A stretch of DNA of 64,000 nucleotides from Clusia tigrina (GCA_920105625.2 CAKKTE020000093.1:992001-1056000), one strand, 5' to 3'; counted from the first letter of the stretch, positions 47,051 to 58,995 are shown. The notes: a model not told the origin generated them from the letters alone. A program made the numbers and translations.

Positions 47051-48857
47051 TTAAAGATGTTATGCGACCCGTGCCTATTGGTTGGTTTGCATCCAGGAGG
47101 TAATACCGGCTGTATTCCTACGGAGCTACCTCGATACCGGGTCACCTCGAGGTATATTCACGACCTTTGCCTCTGACTCTGTTGTAGGAAGAATAAGGAA
47201 GTGGGTGGTGTTAGAAGAACACTCCTCTGACCATAGATACATCTCATTTGAGATTAAGAAAACTCTACCTTAACATAAGCCTGGTAGAAACATCAGGAAA
47301 ACAGACTGGGATAAATATGTAGATCTAGTTGGGAATACCTTAAGTGTCAATCCATCTAGCGAACCTAGTAGCATAGAAGAGATAGAGGAAATGGTAGGCT
47401 CTGTTACTGCGAGCCTGAACGCGGCCTTGGCAGAAGCCTGTCCACTAAGGAAGTTGAGGGGTAAGCCGAAACCTCGGTTGCCATCACTGTATCACTTACT
47501 GAACTTTGTGTGGAAACGGGCCTGGTAGGCCTCATTGGTAAAATGCTGAATAGCAGAATCATTGAGGCGAATCTAGGAGAATCGGTCCTACGTAAGTTGG
47601 TGAACAGGGATACACCTCAGGGAGGTGTACTCTCACCGTTCTATGGAACACAGTTGTTAACAAACTCCTGATAAGATTAGAAGCGGTGGGATGTAAGGTG
47701 GTGGCTTATGCCGATGATGTTGTCATTGCGGTCTCTGGAAAATTCACATCTATACTGAGAGATTTGTTGCAAAATGCTTTAGATATTCTTTCAAAGTGGG
47801 CGGAGGACTGTGGTCTTGGAGTAAATCCGGATAAGACTAAGATCATTCTGTTTACTAGGAAACATAAAATCCCTCAATTAGACCCAATTATTCTTAAGGG
47901 GAAAGCTCTAGGGATTTCAGAAGAGACGAAATACTTGGGTCTTATAATCGATAGTAAGCTTTCTTGGAAGTCTAACACCATAGAAAGAGCTAGGAAATCT
48001 GGGTTGGCTTTTTATGCCTGCAAAAGAGCTATAGGTAAAACCTGGAAATTAAGCCCAGGGTAGCTCACTGGCTTTACACTGCGGTTGTCAGGCCCATTCT
48101 CCTATATGGTAATGTGGTCTGGTGGACTGCAATGCAGAAAAAGACATACCACGAAACACTCGGTAAGACACAGAGATCAGCAGAATTAGCAATAAGTGGC
48201 ACCATGAAAACCATGCCAACCTTGGCATTGGATATCATACTACATCTGCCACCCTTAGATCTCTTCTGCAAATATTTAGTCGCATGCTCCTCCATTCGGC
48301 TCAAGGCGAGCTGTTTCGTATGGACATGCGACCATATTAGAATCCTACACGGACATACCCAGTGATATTGATTACCTTCCTTCTTCCTTCTGTGAAATCG
48401 CCAGGCAAACATGCCCGAGGCTAAATCTGCGTCTATCTAGGAATATAATTAGACTCTATAGACTACAAATTAGGACTTTAATAGGAACCCTCACGGGACA
48501 TTGTCTAATAGGAAATCATGCAAGAAGAATGGGAGTTTATACACATGATTTCTGCCGCAGCTGCAGGAACGAGGAGGAGCTGGAAACGGTCCAGCATCTC
48601 TTCTGTACATGTCCAGCTTTTGCCAGGAATAGGGAGCGTTTGCTAGGATCCCACTTCTTAACAAGTATAGATGGTCTATGTCACTCAGGTGTTAACAACC
48701 TTCTTCGCTTTGTAAAAGGCTCGGGTGGTTCAATCTGGTGGGGGAAGCGTAGCCATGCCTCGAATCCGCGTCTCACAACGGACCCAACTGTGGTCTAATG
48801 GGCAATCACTGGTTATTGGTGACGCGGCTGCCTTCCTACCTACCTACCTACCTACCG
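47050..48857 (+). pseudogene. R1/LOA-like non-LTR retrotransposon fragment (endonuclease end, RT, 3' end)
   Basis: The endonuclease end has EEHSSDHRYISFEIKK near 47,215. RT has a large deletion around 47,500; then RDTPQGGVLSP near 47,605, catalytic YADD at 47,707-47,718, LGVNPDKTKIILFTRK near 47,815 and a KYLGLIIDSKLSW block near 47,930. After a frame change VRPILLYG lies near 48,090. The C-terminal zinc-like block CRSCRNEEELETVQHLFCTC lies near 48,556. The element ends in a CCTA microsatellite (48,830-48,857). No RNase H is seen, probably deleted near 48,360. Confidence 0.8.
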
Positions 48858-48951
48858 CACTCATGTTCATACTAAAATGTTGTCTGAACACTGCTGCATC
48901 ATTTTGATGTTTACAAGTTGTCAGAATATTTTGGATTCATGCACTTCGATT

Positions 48952-49182
48952 TTAAAAAGCATTTTTCCCCCGCATGTGCTTGTTTCTTATCGTTTTTATT
49001 TTAGTTTTTACTTCGTCTGCCGTTACTTCTGGTCTGAATGGCCTCAACTGCGAAGTAATGCTCTCCAAAAGCTTGGTTTTTTTGATACTGTCCTTGTATT
49101 CTTCCGACTTCGTATTATAAAGCAATGGATTTTGCTCATAAAGCGATATGAACTCCACTGTTTGCTTTCGGTTCCAATTCAA
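48952..49182 (-). pseudogene. MADF-domain protein fragment
   Basis: The 76-residue minus-strand ORF starts MNWNRKQTVEFISLYEQNPL and continues with YKDSIKKTKLLESI and VKTKIKTIRNKH, the pattern of the MADF (Myb/SANT-like) DNA-binding domain. In insects such domains occur both in host regulators and in the accessory protein of PIF/Harbinger transposons. Coding ends soon after the domain at RGKNAF, so it looks truncated; an intron cannot be excluded. Confidence 0.6.
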
Positions 49183-49412
49183 ATATTTAAAAATTCATTA
49201 TTTAAAAAAATGTAAATCTTATTTTTGCGTGTTGATACAAATATTACACCAGCAAATGTCAAATCTGTAAATTTCATATTAGCAAATTTCAATTCAGCAA
49301 ATGACACATCAGCAAATTTCAAAATGAGACCAAAAATTTTAACCATAATAAAAAATCTGAGACGGCGCACTGAGGCTAATGTGAACATGGTCATAGTCAA
49401 TAATATATTCAT
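49179..49412 (-). other. short ORF with five pentapeptide-like repeats
   Basis: The ORF includes FADVSFAELKFANMKFTDLT followed by FAGVIF, matching the A(N/D)LxF spacing of pentapeptide repeats. At DNA level it is a 15-bp repeat (GCAAATTTCAAnnn on the plus strand, 49,250-49,325). Short length, no conserved surroundings and the simple repeat origin argue that this may be coincidental coding of a minisatellite. Confidence 0.35.
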
Positions 49413-49499
49413 AACTGTACTGTCTCTTTTTACTTTCCGATTTTCTTCTCAAAACGGGTTTGCTCTTGATACACGAAAAACGAAAATCGAAAATGTTGT

Positions 49500-49690
49500 C
49501 ACTTAAGTTATTTTGGCGGTTAGGGGACGATATTGTCTGAAAAACTGCTACCTGAAACGACTCCTTCCAATTATCTTATTAAAAAGAGTACCCCTTCTCC
49601 TCAATTTGTAATCCGAAAACAGCAAGCTAAGATAGTGTATGTGTATTTGCACGGAACGCACTAAAAAAAAAACAATATTGTTCAACCGCA
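49500..49690. other. short stretch with no gene seen
   Basis: AT-rich sequence between the repeat ORF and the jockey RT scrap, with no motif on either strand. Confidence 0.4.
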
Positions 49691-49972
49691 TTGCTAGATG
49701 TCACCTTTATCATTCGACAAAGTTTGGCACCAAGGCTTACTGTACAACTGAAAATGCATTTACTCTATCAATAACACTGCGCAACAGCCATTTTGGTGCC
49801 GAAGATTTTTGAGCAGATTATAGATAAATATGTTGTGCTGAATTCAAATATGAATACCGTTTTTCATTAGCAGCTCTAGTTTTCAAGATACAACAATCGA
49901 TAGTCTCAATTATGACTGAAATTTAAACAAAGGCAAAAAATAAATATATATGACAAAATTGAATATTTACAT

Positions 49973-51876
49973 TTAGAAATTTTTTTCCCGGCACATTCTA
50001 GAATGAGTACCTGGAGCACAATCTCTTATTAAGCTCCAACAATAGTCTGCCATCATATGAATATCCCATCTTCCTTGGTAACGAGATTCCATTATTTTCA
50101 TGTCCTGATGGAAATGCTCACCTTGCTCCTCACTTGTGTTTCCTAAATTCTCTGGAAAGTAGGCTAAATGACTGTGCAGGTAGTGAACCTTGATGCTCAT
50201 GTTACATCCAATATTTTGGAAATTGTCTAACATGTTGTGCACTAATTCCTCATAATGAGATGCTTTGTAGTTGCCCAAAAAATTCTTGACAAGTGCTTCA
50301 AATGCCATCCAAGCACTCCGCTCAAGGTCAGTCATCGAATTTTTAAAATGAGGATATTTTATTAATTGTCTTATTTGGGGACTATCCAGAGATTTGAGCT
50401 TTTCGGAACTTAGTCCTAGCATTTTTCTGCCTATGTTCGCAAAACATTCTCCATCTTTATTTAGTGCCTTCACAAATTGTTTCATCAATCCAAGCTTTTT
50501 ATGCAATGGGGGAAGTATAGTTTTATCTGGTAACTAAGGGCTCACGAATCACATTTTTAACACCAACAACCATTGCATCTCTTACAGGCCAATCTTTTTT
50601 TTGCCAGTGATCTGGTTTGGCTCTGCTGTCCCAAAAGCATAAGAAGCAAGGACATTTTGTGTAGCCACTTTGCTGGCCGAGGAGAAAATTAACCATTTTT
50701 AGGTCCATACAAATTACCCATTGATGTTCATCACCAATTTTATTCATCACCAAAGCAATAGTATCATATTCTTCTTTTAATTTTGTTGAATGTGCAATTG
50801 GTATTGCCGCATATTTGTTGCCATTGTGCAATATAAAACATTTTAAACTCCTTTTACAGCTGTCTATAAATAACCGCCAATCGTCTGATTGATATCTATA
50901 TATGCCCATTTCTATTAAAAGTCCAGTAATATCATTGCAAAATACAAAATTTTCTTCTTCAGAGAAAAAACGAAGTAAATTTTTCTCTCTTGTTGGGTAG
51001 AAAGTTATTTTTGTTCCGGGGTTCAGTCAGTTTTTTTCTTTCAATCTCGAAGCAAGCAATTCACCATTGTGCAATATAACACATTTTAAACTCCTTTTAC
51101 AGCTGTCTATAAATAACTGCCAATCGCTTGATTGATATCTATATATGCCCATTTCTTTTAAAAGTCCAGTAATATCATTACAAAATACAACATTTTCTTC
51201 TTCAGAGAAAAAACGAAGTAAATTTTTCTTTCTTGTTTGGTAGAAAGTTATTTTTGTTCCGGGGTTCAGCAGTTTTTTTCTTTCAATCTCGAAGCAAGCA
51301 ATTCACCACCTTCCTTTGATACACCAAGGTCTCGAATCAAGTCTAATAACTCTTCATGACTGAAGAATGCGGAGTTGATTGTGTTTCTGTAAAGTCACTG
51401 TCTGAATCACGATCGCTATTTAAAGCATCACCTGCAGCAATTGATTCATCTGCTGAGAGCCCTAGAAACCCATTAAATGTTGGAATTCGAATTTCATTTG
51501 AATGAAGAATAGGACGTCTTGCTGAGGGTATATCAGAATACAAATTTATATTTATATTTATGCCAGTGATGTTGACTTTGCAAAAGTAGCAATCATCAAT
51601 GTGATTTTTAGGTTCTCGCCAAATCATTGGAATTCCGAATTTCAGACATTTACGTTTATCATTGGACCACTGACGTAAATGTTCAATGCAAGTCTTGCAG
51701 ACAATATGCGGAGCCCAATTTTTATCTTGTTCACCAAGTCTAACGCCAAAGTACGCCAAATAGGACTTTTTAACAAATTCAGAAATTAAATTTCCGTTTT
51801 GCTTTAATGTAAATTCTCCACAAATGTAACAAAACACATCAGCTTTATTCACACATCTTCTCCTGTTCATACTCAA
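49973..51876 (-). pseudogene. candidate transposase of the CACTG-ended transposon (conserved uncharacterised insect family)
   Basis: From ATG at 51,876 the N-terminal part has a zinc-finger-like C-x2-C ... C-x2-C pattern (DVFCYICGEF, PHIVCKTCIEHLRQWSND) and a second pair in DDCYFCKVNI. Later comes YQSDDWRLFIDSCKRSLKC (about 50,890), then ICMDLKMVNFLLGQQ (about 50,710) and YTKCPCFLCFWDSRAKPDHW. The C-terminal part (50,506-49,973) holds IKVHYLHSHLAYFPENLG and a EEQGEHFHQD block. Asp in MDLK and WDSR and Glu in EEQGE are candidate catalytic residues of an RNase-H-type fold, by inference. A frame change lies near 50,515, a 243-bp tandem duplication lies in the middle, and a gap without open frame near 51,340. 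Confidence 0.72.
50821..51306 (-). repeat. 243-bp tandem duplication, two copies
   Basis: CCATTGTGCAATATAA begins at 50,821 and again at 51,064; the two units (50,821-51,063 and 51,064-51,306) are nearly identical throughout, with a handful of substitutions and small indels. The unit is a multiple of three and duplicates the YRYQSDDWRLFID-type coding block of the candidate transposase. Confidence 0.9.
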
Positions 51877-53114
51877 TATTATACAATATAAACAATATTA
51901 CACAGTACAATATACAAAAAAATCTACACAACAGATTAAATAACGCACGCCTAATCAACACCACTTTGCTTAATGTAACTGCAAATTCATATGTGATATT
52001 TAAACGTCCAAGAAAAATATTAGCTACGCCGACAACATTGACAACGGCAAATTGAACACATGGGCATAGAGGGACTTTTTGCTGTCAATAAGAAACACAG
52101 CTGCAAAAATATTAATATTTAAAACAATATTTTGAAGTAACATTTGTGCTACTTATACATATGTGCTACCATTGCTGTGAGCGTGGTTATGTTAGTGGGG
52201 ATATGTATATGTACGTAAATATATGTGCATATCTTTAAAACTAGAGCTGCTAGGGAAGAATGGTTTACAGTTTTGAAATCAGCGCACAAAATTTATATAA
52301 AAACAGTTGAACAAATGCAGGCACCAAAAAAAATATTTTTTTTGTTGCGCAGTGTAATTTGCCATATTAAAATCCTATTTACAATGTAGATTATTCATGG
52401 TTAAAGGTAACACCGACTTAACTACCCTCATCCAATCCAAGCTGGTGTTGCATAAGACGTGTCTTAGGACCTTTGCTCTACATACTATTCACAGCTGATC
52501 TGCTTCTGTCTGAATTTGCACACACCGTAACGTTTGAAGATGAAAGTGTTGTAATGGCGTGCCACAAATACCCTAAGATAGATTCGAATAAATTGCAGGT
52601 AAATCTGAACCATATTAACATATGGCTAGACAAGTGGCAAATAAAAGCAAATTAAATTAAATTGGTGCAAACTACTTTTACCCTATATAAAGGTTCTTGC
52701 CCACCAATGAATCTAAACAACTGCCTATTGGCGCAGACAGATGATGCGAAATATCGTGGGGTGCATATCGACCGGCGGCTCACGTAACGATGTCACATCT
52801 TCTCCAAACGGAAGCAACTTGGACCAAGTTCTGGTAATTCTTCTGTCTATTTGGTTGAAGGTGGGCATTATCACTGGAATGTAAAACTCAGTTATATAAG
52901 GTAATATTAAAACCCATACTTATGACTCCAAATTTGGTGATCAGCATTTAAGTCAAACCAAGACATCCTGCAACGACGCCAATCCAGTTTTACGAGTGTG
53001 CGCTAATGCACATATTTGCAAAGAGGAAGCAATTGGTTAATAAATAGGCGATTCATCTACTCCGATAATAATGTTAGACTTCGAGAAGACGTTTGACAAA
53101 ATTAAAATCCATAT

Positions 53115-53490
53115 TGTGGCAATATATATATAAGTATATATCTACGTTATGTTAACCCTTATGCATAGTCTAGTTTAAGCTCCTACTATTATTGTATATT
53201 GTACCACATATGCGTTAATGCAAATAAGATCCGTTTAAGATTTAAGTTTTCCTGTGTATTCTCTTTTCACTCCCATTCAGGAGTAGACCTTTTTTCTTTT
53301 TAATACGAGTATATCAAAAATAAAAAATTAAAAAATATGTACGAGTGTAAAATTTAGCATCAAAGTGGTAAACATTTTTTGTTGGCTAGCCTTTATGGGC
53401 AGGCCAAAAACAATTAATTAAATCACAAACAAAAATTTTAAATTAGTTGTTCCAAACAAAAAACAACAACAATAGAAGGAAAAAAAATAA
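53115..53490. other. AT-rich stretch before the jockey element
   Basis: No gene seen. The last part (53,440-53,500), rich in AACAAAAAACAACAAC, is probably the 5' untranslated region of the jockey copy that follows. Confidence 0.45.
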
Positions 53491-53505
53491 ACAAAAACAA
53501 TTTAC

Positions 53506-55129
53506 ATGAGCATTCGACACTCACTGAGACGAGAGATCGATGTCTCACGCCACACGTGTCCCCCGCATGCAGCAATAGACAGTAATCAACAAATCAATTT
53601 AAACCCAACGGAGATGATCTCTCACAATAGTTCAGCACATGCGCAATCACCACCAGTAATTCAGCAAACGGTAAGCACTGAGCACCCTCAAACTTCTAAG
53701 CTAGTCACACCCACACCAATAAAACTAATAAACACGCAGGAGCAAAACAACATTGCTCTTTGCACAACAAAAAAAAATAAGCACAGATTCTCAAGCAGAC
53801 TCGGCTACGCTAAATATGCCAGAAAACTTTCAGTTCTCTTGGAGTGGACAATGTGCCTCTCCAAATTCAACAGCATCTCCAACACAAATCAAAAACAAGA
53901 AAGGTTCTGCTATGAGTATATATAAGCAACAACAACTTACCAATGTTGCAAATAAAACTATAGAAACACAGTGTGCAAAACCAAACATAAGCACACAAAC
54001 AGGTATTGATCGATACATAACAATAAAACGAAAACGCAGCCCGATTGCCAAGGCAGAAAAGAATAAACTTGTTAAAAATAATACAGATACCCTAAACAAC
54101 AACCGTTTTGCTCTATTAAGCGATAGTGCAGAGTCTGAACCAACTAAGAGAATTGCATTCAAACCACCACCAATTTACTTGCGGGAACGCAGTTCCAACT
54201 TATTAATAGACAGTGTTGCCAGCTTGATTGGTAAAAATAATTTTCATGTGGTCCCGCTGTTGAAGGGTAAAATAAATGAAACAAAAATTCAAATTTATAT
54301 GGAAAAAAACTATCGGGCAGTTGTTGAAAATGAAAAGAAAAATTACTATACTTATCAGATAAAGAGTAGCAAAGGGTTGACAGTTGTTATTAAAGGTATA
54401 GAACCTGAAGTAGACCTTATAGAACTAAAATGAGCACTCCAAGAGACAGGATTCACAGCAAAATCTGTGTTTAATATAAGGAATAGGGAAAAAATTCCGC
54501 AACCACTCTTCAGAATAGAACTAGAACCAGGGAATATTAAATTAAAACAAAACGGAACCCACCCCATTACAACTTAAAATATTTAATGCATCGTAGAATA
54601 ATATTCGAGGAGCCTCAGAAACGAAAAGGCCCAATACAATGCACAAACTGCCAAGAGTATGGGCATTCGAAATCGTACTGCACTCTACGTACTGTATGCG
54701 TTGGTGTGGTTCCCGTCTTCCATCCATCAAAGGAATGCAAGCTAAACAAAACTGAGGATACAAAAAAATGCAGCAATTGTGGGGGGAATCATACTGCTAA
54801 CTACAGAGGCTGCCCGATATATACACAACTAAAAATCAGTATGAACCAAACTGCAAAGACAGTTCGCACCCAAAAATATAGTGCTATACCTACCAACACA
54901 AACCATATTGGAAGCACCACCGAAAACATCTCTTCATCCACTAGCTATGCGAATGTACTGAAAACTGGCGTTTCTGATAAACCGAGTCACCCTATGCAAC
55001 CTCAAAATTTAGAAACGTTAACTTGTGTCAGTGTATTACTAATAACTTCATGTCCTCGATGCAATCTATGATTCAAGAGCTTGTATATAACCAAAACTTA
55101 CTTATGAAAACTCTACTTTCACAAAAATG
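53506..55129 (+). pseudogene. jockey ORF1 (gag-like RNA-binding protein)
   Basis: ATG at 53,506 begins a Ser/Thr/Gln/Asn-rich N-terminus. The frame changes in an A-run near 53,775. A central domain has KPPPIYLRERSSNLLIDSVA near 54,166 and KGLTVVIKGIEPEVDLIELK near 54,370. After breaks near 54,431 and 54,575 come three zinc knuckles: CTNCQEYGHSKSYC (about 54,640); a damaged second knuckle where the first Cys pair reads CVGVV (about 54,700); and CSNCGGNHTANYRGC (about 54,772). It ends just before ORF2. Confidence 0.85.
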
Positions 55130-57778
55130 AATGTTCTAAAAATTTGTCACTGGAATGCCAACGGTATTACCCAACACAAAATTTAATTAAAAAATTTTCT
55201 AGACAGCAACAGCATAGACAGCATGCTTATCTCAGAAACACATTTAACTGTAAAATATAACTTTAAACTAGCAGGCTATAATTTTTACTCAACAAACCAC
55301 CCACAAGGAAAAGGTTATGGTGGTACGGGAATTCTAATTAAGTCTCGATTAAAGCATTACTTTCTGGAATCCTATGCAAAAAAAAAAACATCCATTCTAC
55401 TTCCATCTCTTTACAGTGTTGGGGTGAGCCAATAGTAATTTCATCAGTCTATTGTCCTCCTAGGTTTCCTATTTCCACAACCGATTTTGTTTCTTTCTTT
55501 AAATCGCTCGGTAACAAATTTCTCTCTGCCGGAGACTTCAATTCTAAACATACCTACTGGGGCTCACGGTAAATCAACCCTAAAGGGAAGCAACTGTTTA
55601 ATGCGCTGATAGTCGCTCGGAATGGTCTAGACTTTGTATCATATGGAAAACCTACATACTGGCCAACTGATCAGAGAAAAATTCCCGATCTTATTGACTT
55701 TGGCATAACTAAAAATATTGAAAGGTGTTTCTTGGAAACCGAGCCCTGTTTCGACTTATCATCCGATCACTCACCGGTGATAATATAAAAGACCAGAGTT
55801 CATCGCAAAAACAATAAAACTGACCTCCAAGAAAACAAACTGGCTCAAATGTCGCAAATATATTAGTACCCACGTGTGCGTTAAAACAAAACTTAAGAGT
55901 GGAGAGGACATTGAATCGGCGAACGCAGGCTCTTGGTTCAATAATAAAAGCAGCTGCTATTAGTGCCACGCCCGCACAAAACTCAACTAAAACTAACGCG
56001 GGACACACTACGTCACACTATGTGGAATGCCTCGTTAGAGAAAAGAGGAGATTAAGGCGTGAATGGCAAAAATACAGATCTCCAGCACTAAGAGTAAAAT
56101 TAAAGTCATTACAATCATAGGTTGAAAAACACTCTAGGGGAGGAAAAGGAAGAAAACCTTAATAAGTACCTTGAAGATTTGGCTCCTCTCAAAGTCATCA
56201 ATTACTTACTCTGGAGAGCGACAAGAATGGTTAAAACACCGAAGGATAGTGAATCGCCTCTACGACAAAGCGATGGAACTTGGGCAAAAACAGAAGAAAA
56301 AGGCAACTTCTTTGCAGCCCATCTGAGGTCAGTAATTCAACCTAGCCCGCCGACCTGCAACAACACTAGCATACAGAACTTTTCAATTACGAAGTCAGCA
56401 GTACCAATTCATTTCAAACCAAAGGAAGTTATGCGCCTATGTACAACGAGTCTAAACCCAAAAAAGGCACCTGGTTGTGACTTAATTACCAATAATATGG
56501 TAAGTGAATTGCCGCAAATAGCCATGATATATCTCACACACATTTTTAACGCAATACTCCGTATATGCTACTTCCCTACAACATGGAAAACATCGGAAAT
56601 AATAATGATTCCAAAACCCGAAAAGACCCTACTCAGGTATCTTTTTATCGGCCCATAAGTCTCCTGCCAACGCTCTCTAAAATACACGAGCGCTTATTGT
56701 TGGAAAAATTAGCACCAAAGCTCAATTTAATCATTCCTTACCACCAATTTGGTTTCCGCAAACATCATGGAACTATTGAGCAGGTGCACCGTATTGTCTT
56801 TGAAATAAGGCGAGCATTTGAACAGAGGATATACTGCTCCGGAATATTCCTAGACGTCGGACAAGTCTTTGACAAAGTCTGGAACGAAGGACTCATATAT
56901 AAAATTAAAAAACTTTTGCCAAAAAGTTCGCATAAGATTCTGGAGTCATATTTAACAAATCGCAAATTTAGGGTTCAATGTAAAGAATTTGTAACGCCAG
57001 ACTTTGAAATTATGGCTGGAGTACCACAAGGTAGTGTGCTTGGACCTATGCTTTACACTCTGTACACTTCCGATCTGCCAACGGATAAAAACCTCGCTAC
57101 CTCGACTTTCGAACTTTCGCGGACGACACAGCTATCCTGAGCTCTTACTTAAATCCACGGATAGCCTCCCGGGATTTAGAGGAACACCTTAAAAAAATAG
57201 AAAGTTGGCTAGCAGATTGGCGCATCAAAGTAAATGAACAAAAAAGTGTACATGTGACATTTACTCTTAAGCCCAGTTCTTGTCCGGCAGTCTCCTTAAA
57301 TGGCATTGTAATCCCGCAAGCAACGGATGTTAAATACTTAGGAGTGCATTTTGACCGACGGCTCACCTGGAAAAAACATATAGAAGCGAAGAAAATGCAA
57401 ATGAAACTGCAGACAAGTTCCTTGTATTGGCTTACCAACCGAAAATCAAAACTGCGTTTAGAGTATAAAGTACTTATATACAAGGCTGTAATTAAACCGA
57501 TTTGGACTTATGGTATTCAGATATGGGGCACTACTAGTGCATCAAACTTGCAAATAATTCAAAGGGCTCAATCGAAAATGCTGAGAACGATCAGCGGCGC
57601 TCCATGTTTCGTCAGAAACGAAAATATTCACCGCGACCTTAATATAGCACCCGTTGAGGAAGAACTACCAGTTTTAAAAACAAAATACCAATTCAAACTT
57701 CAGTGTCATCCTAATGAACTAGCAAGGAATCTGCTTCATAGGATGAATACATCTCGACTTAAAAGGCCACTTCTTTAA
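55126..57778 (+). pseudogene. jockey ORF2: endonuclease and reverse transcriptase
   Basis: ATG at 55,126 starts MNVLKICHWNANGITQHK; further endonuclease landmarks are LISETHL (55,226), the VYCPPRFP-type block near 55,450, GDFNSKHTYWGS near 55,532 and DLSSDHSPVI near 55,757. RT: NPKKAPGCDLITNNM near 56,458, PISLLPTLSKIHERLLLEKL near 56,657, a FLDVGQVFDKVWNEGLIYK block near 56,848 (the usual A before FDKVW is V here), GVPQGSVLGP near 57,019, catalytic FADD around 57,117-57,128 and KYLGVHFDRRLTWKKH near 57,332. It ends at 57,778. Frame changes lie near 55,185, 55,435, 55,790, 56,120, 56,640 and 57,110. Confidence 0.88.
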
Positions 57779-58019
57779 AAAAATATAGTTTCTTTATATT
57801 AATATTTTTATATTTATTTTTTTTCTACATAATTTATATAATACATACTTAAACTAAAATTGCTCTAAGCACTGGCGCGGAGCATCAATTTATTTATTAG
57901 TTGTAAGTTTTGTAAAATTATTGTTGGTTTCGATTGAAAAGATGCAATAAATAAATCCATGTAGAATAAAAAAAAAAAATTAAAAAAAAATCTCTTGGGA
58001 AAACAAAATTATTATCTAA

Positions 58020-58160
58020 AAAACCCTCCTTTACCCAGTATGGACTTATGGCATTCAGCTGTGGGGTACAGCTTCCAATTCAAACATTAAAATTCCTCAA
58101 AGATTCCAGTCCAAAGTTCTACTAAATAATGTTTTTCCATAGAACATACCTTGTGCGCCT
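58020..58160 (+). pseudogene. jockey RT C-terminal scrap
   Basis: A VWTYGIQLWGTASNSNIK stretch near 58,036 matches the IWTYGIQIWGTTSASNLQ stretch at 57,500 in the adjoining jockey copy, followed by a QRFQSKVLLN-like piece. It is only about 45 residues and belongs to a separate, older copy. Confidence 0.65.
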
Positions 58161-58389
58161 CCCTATCTTCTCATGTAGTGTTGTTTTTTAAGGCAAACAA
58201 ATTGTAAAATGCCGTTAAATTTAGACAGAATACTATAAAATAAAAAAGGGAGTAGCTGTGTAGACGACAAAGTTAGCTTCGAAAGAAAGAAATTTGAATT
58301 ATGACATGTTGTTCATATAACTTCTACCATTATACGAAGGAACTTACATAGTCAACATAAAAAAATGTATTATTAATTAATTTGCAGAC

Positions 58390-58510
58390 CCTGAGCATAG
58401 TCCACAGCTACTAAAAATGCTGCGGACGCTGAGGTGGAAAAATCCAAGGCCTGGACAATCTCAAATCAATCATTGTGAAATACTTGATGAGATTCTTCCT
58501 ATTTTCAAAA
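58390..58510 (+). pseudogene. possible non-LTR RT scrap
   Basis: Coding reads as K-S-K-A/P-G-x-D-N-L-like residues followed by IVKYLMR-like residues (about 58,440-58,490), resembling the KxPGxD...LK block before RT block 1. The match is weak and frameshifted. Confidence 0.3.
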
Positions 58511-58988
58511 TAGAGAAGTACACACATAGGTATACCCACTGGAGTATGGCATCGCAATCAGCCTCTACATGGCCCAAGTATGTCCTCTGATCGATTATCT
58601 AAGCGCTAGACAGCCTCTAAACCTAGTTAGTTTCGGAAGAGATGTCACATCATTTAAATTATAATAAAAGCTATTTCGAAAATTGCGTCCTAAAAATGTT
58701 TTCGAACAATTCAGAAATCTCACAAGTTTTACGCGTGTAGAAATATAAAATATTTCTCAATTACAAATATTTATCTGTAGTTGCGAATGTACATATGAAA
58801 ATTGTTTAACAAGCCATATTTTAACCATCAGAATTTAGTGTTTTTTATTCGATCCACAGAGAAGCAATACATGACGCAATATCAAAATTTTCTTTTAATT
58901 GTAACTACTTATTTCTTTAATATACTATATAGTAGATACATATATTTTTTATCTAGTTCTATTCTTTTTATACCTAGCTATATATATG

Positions 58989-58995
<7 letters not shown>

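Larger units (their letters stand above)
49775..52354 (-). mobile_element. 2.58 kb inverted-repeat transposon with CACTGCGCAACA ends
   Basis: Left end CACTGCGCAACAGCCATTTT at 49,775; right end reads CACTGCGCAACA on the opposite strand from 52,354. Both ends share GGTGCC close by and a subterminal block AGCAGCTCTAGTTTT (left about 49,872, right about 52,232 inverted), so the inverted repeats extend loosely over 120 bp. TAA flanks both sides (49,772-49,774 and 52,355-52,357). A 3-bp duplication with CACTG ends resembles CACTA/EnSpm-type elements; this superfamily link is inference. It interrupts a jockey RT remnant. Confidence 0.82.
49690..53115 (+). pseudogene. jockey RT remnant, split by the 2.6 kb transposon
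   Basis: FDKVWHQGLLYN is encoded just before the transposon (about 49,715-49,751), and RT coding continues after it: ILKSYLQCRLF near 52,370, a LLYILFTADLLL block near 52,473 and LNHINIWLDKWQIKAN near 52,605, which follow in that order in jockey RTs. The catalytic FADD is replaced by FEDE in this copy. A further FEKTFDKIKIH-like scrap lies near 53,080. Confidence 0.65.
53490..57990 (+). mobile_element. jockey-clade non-LTR retrotransposon, full-length but broken
   Basis: It contains ORF1 with zinc knuckles, ORF2 endonuclease and RT, a 3' untranslated region with AATAAA (near 57,947) and an A-rich tail (57,968-57,990). There is no RNase H. About a dozen frame changes make it inactive, but order and length (about 4.5 kb) are complete, so it serves as the local reference for the other jockey pieces. 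Confidence 0.88.

Noticed and set aside
49225..49506. Plus-strand 93-residue ORF as a gene
   Set aside because: It is the complement of the minisatellite ORF with no motif of its own.
50821..51306. CRISPR-like direct repeats
   Set aside because: Only two long adjacent copies without spacers in a eukaryotic TE; a simple tandem duplication.
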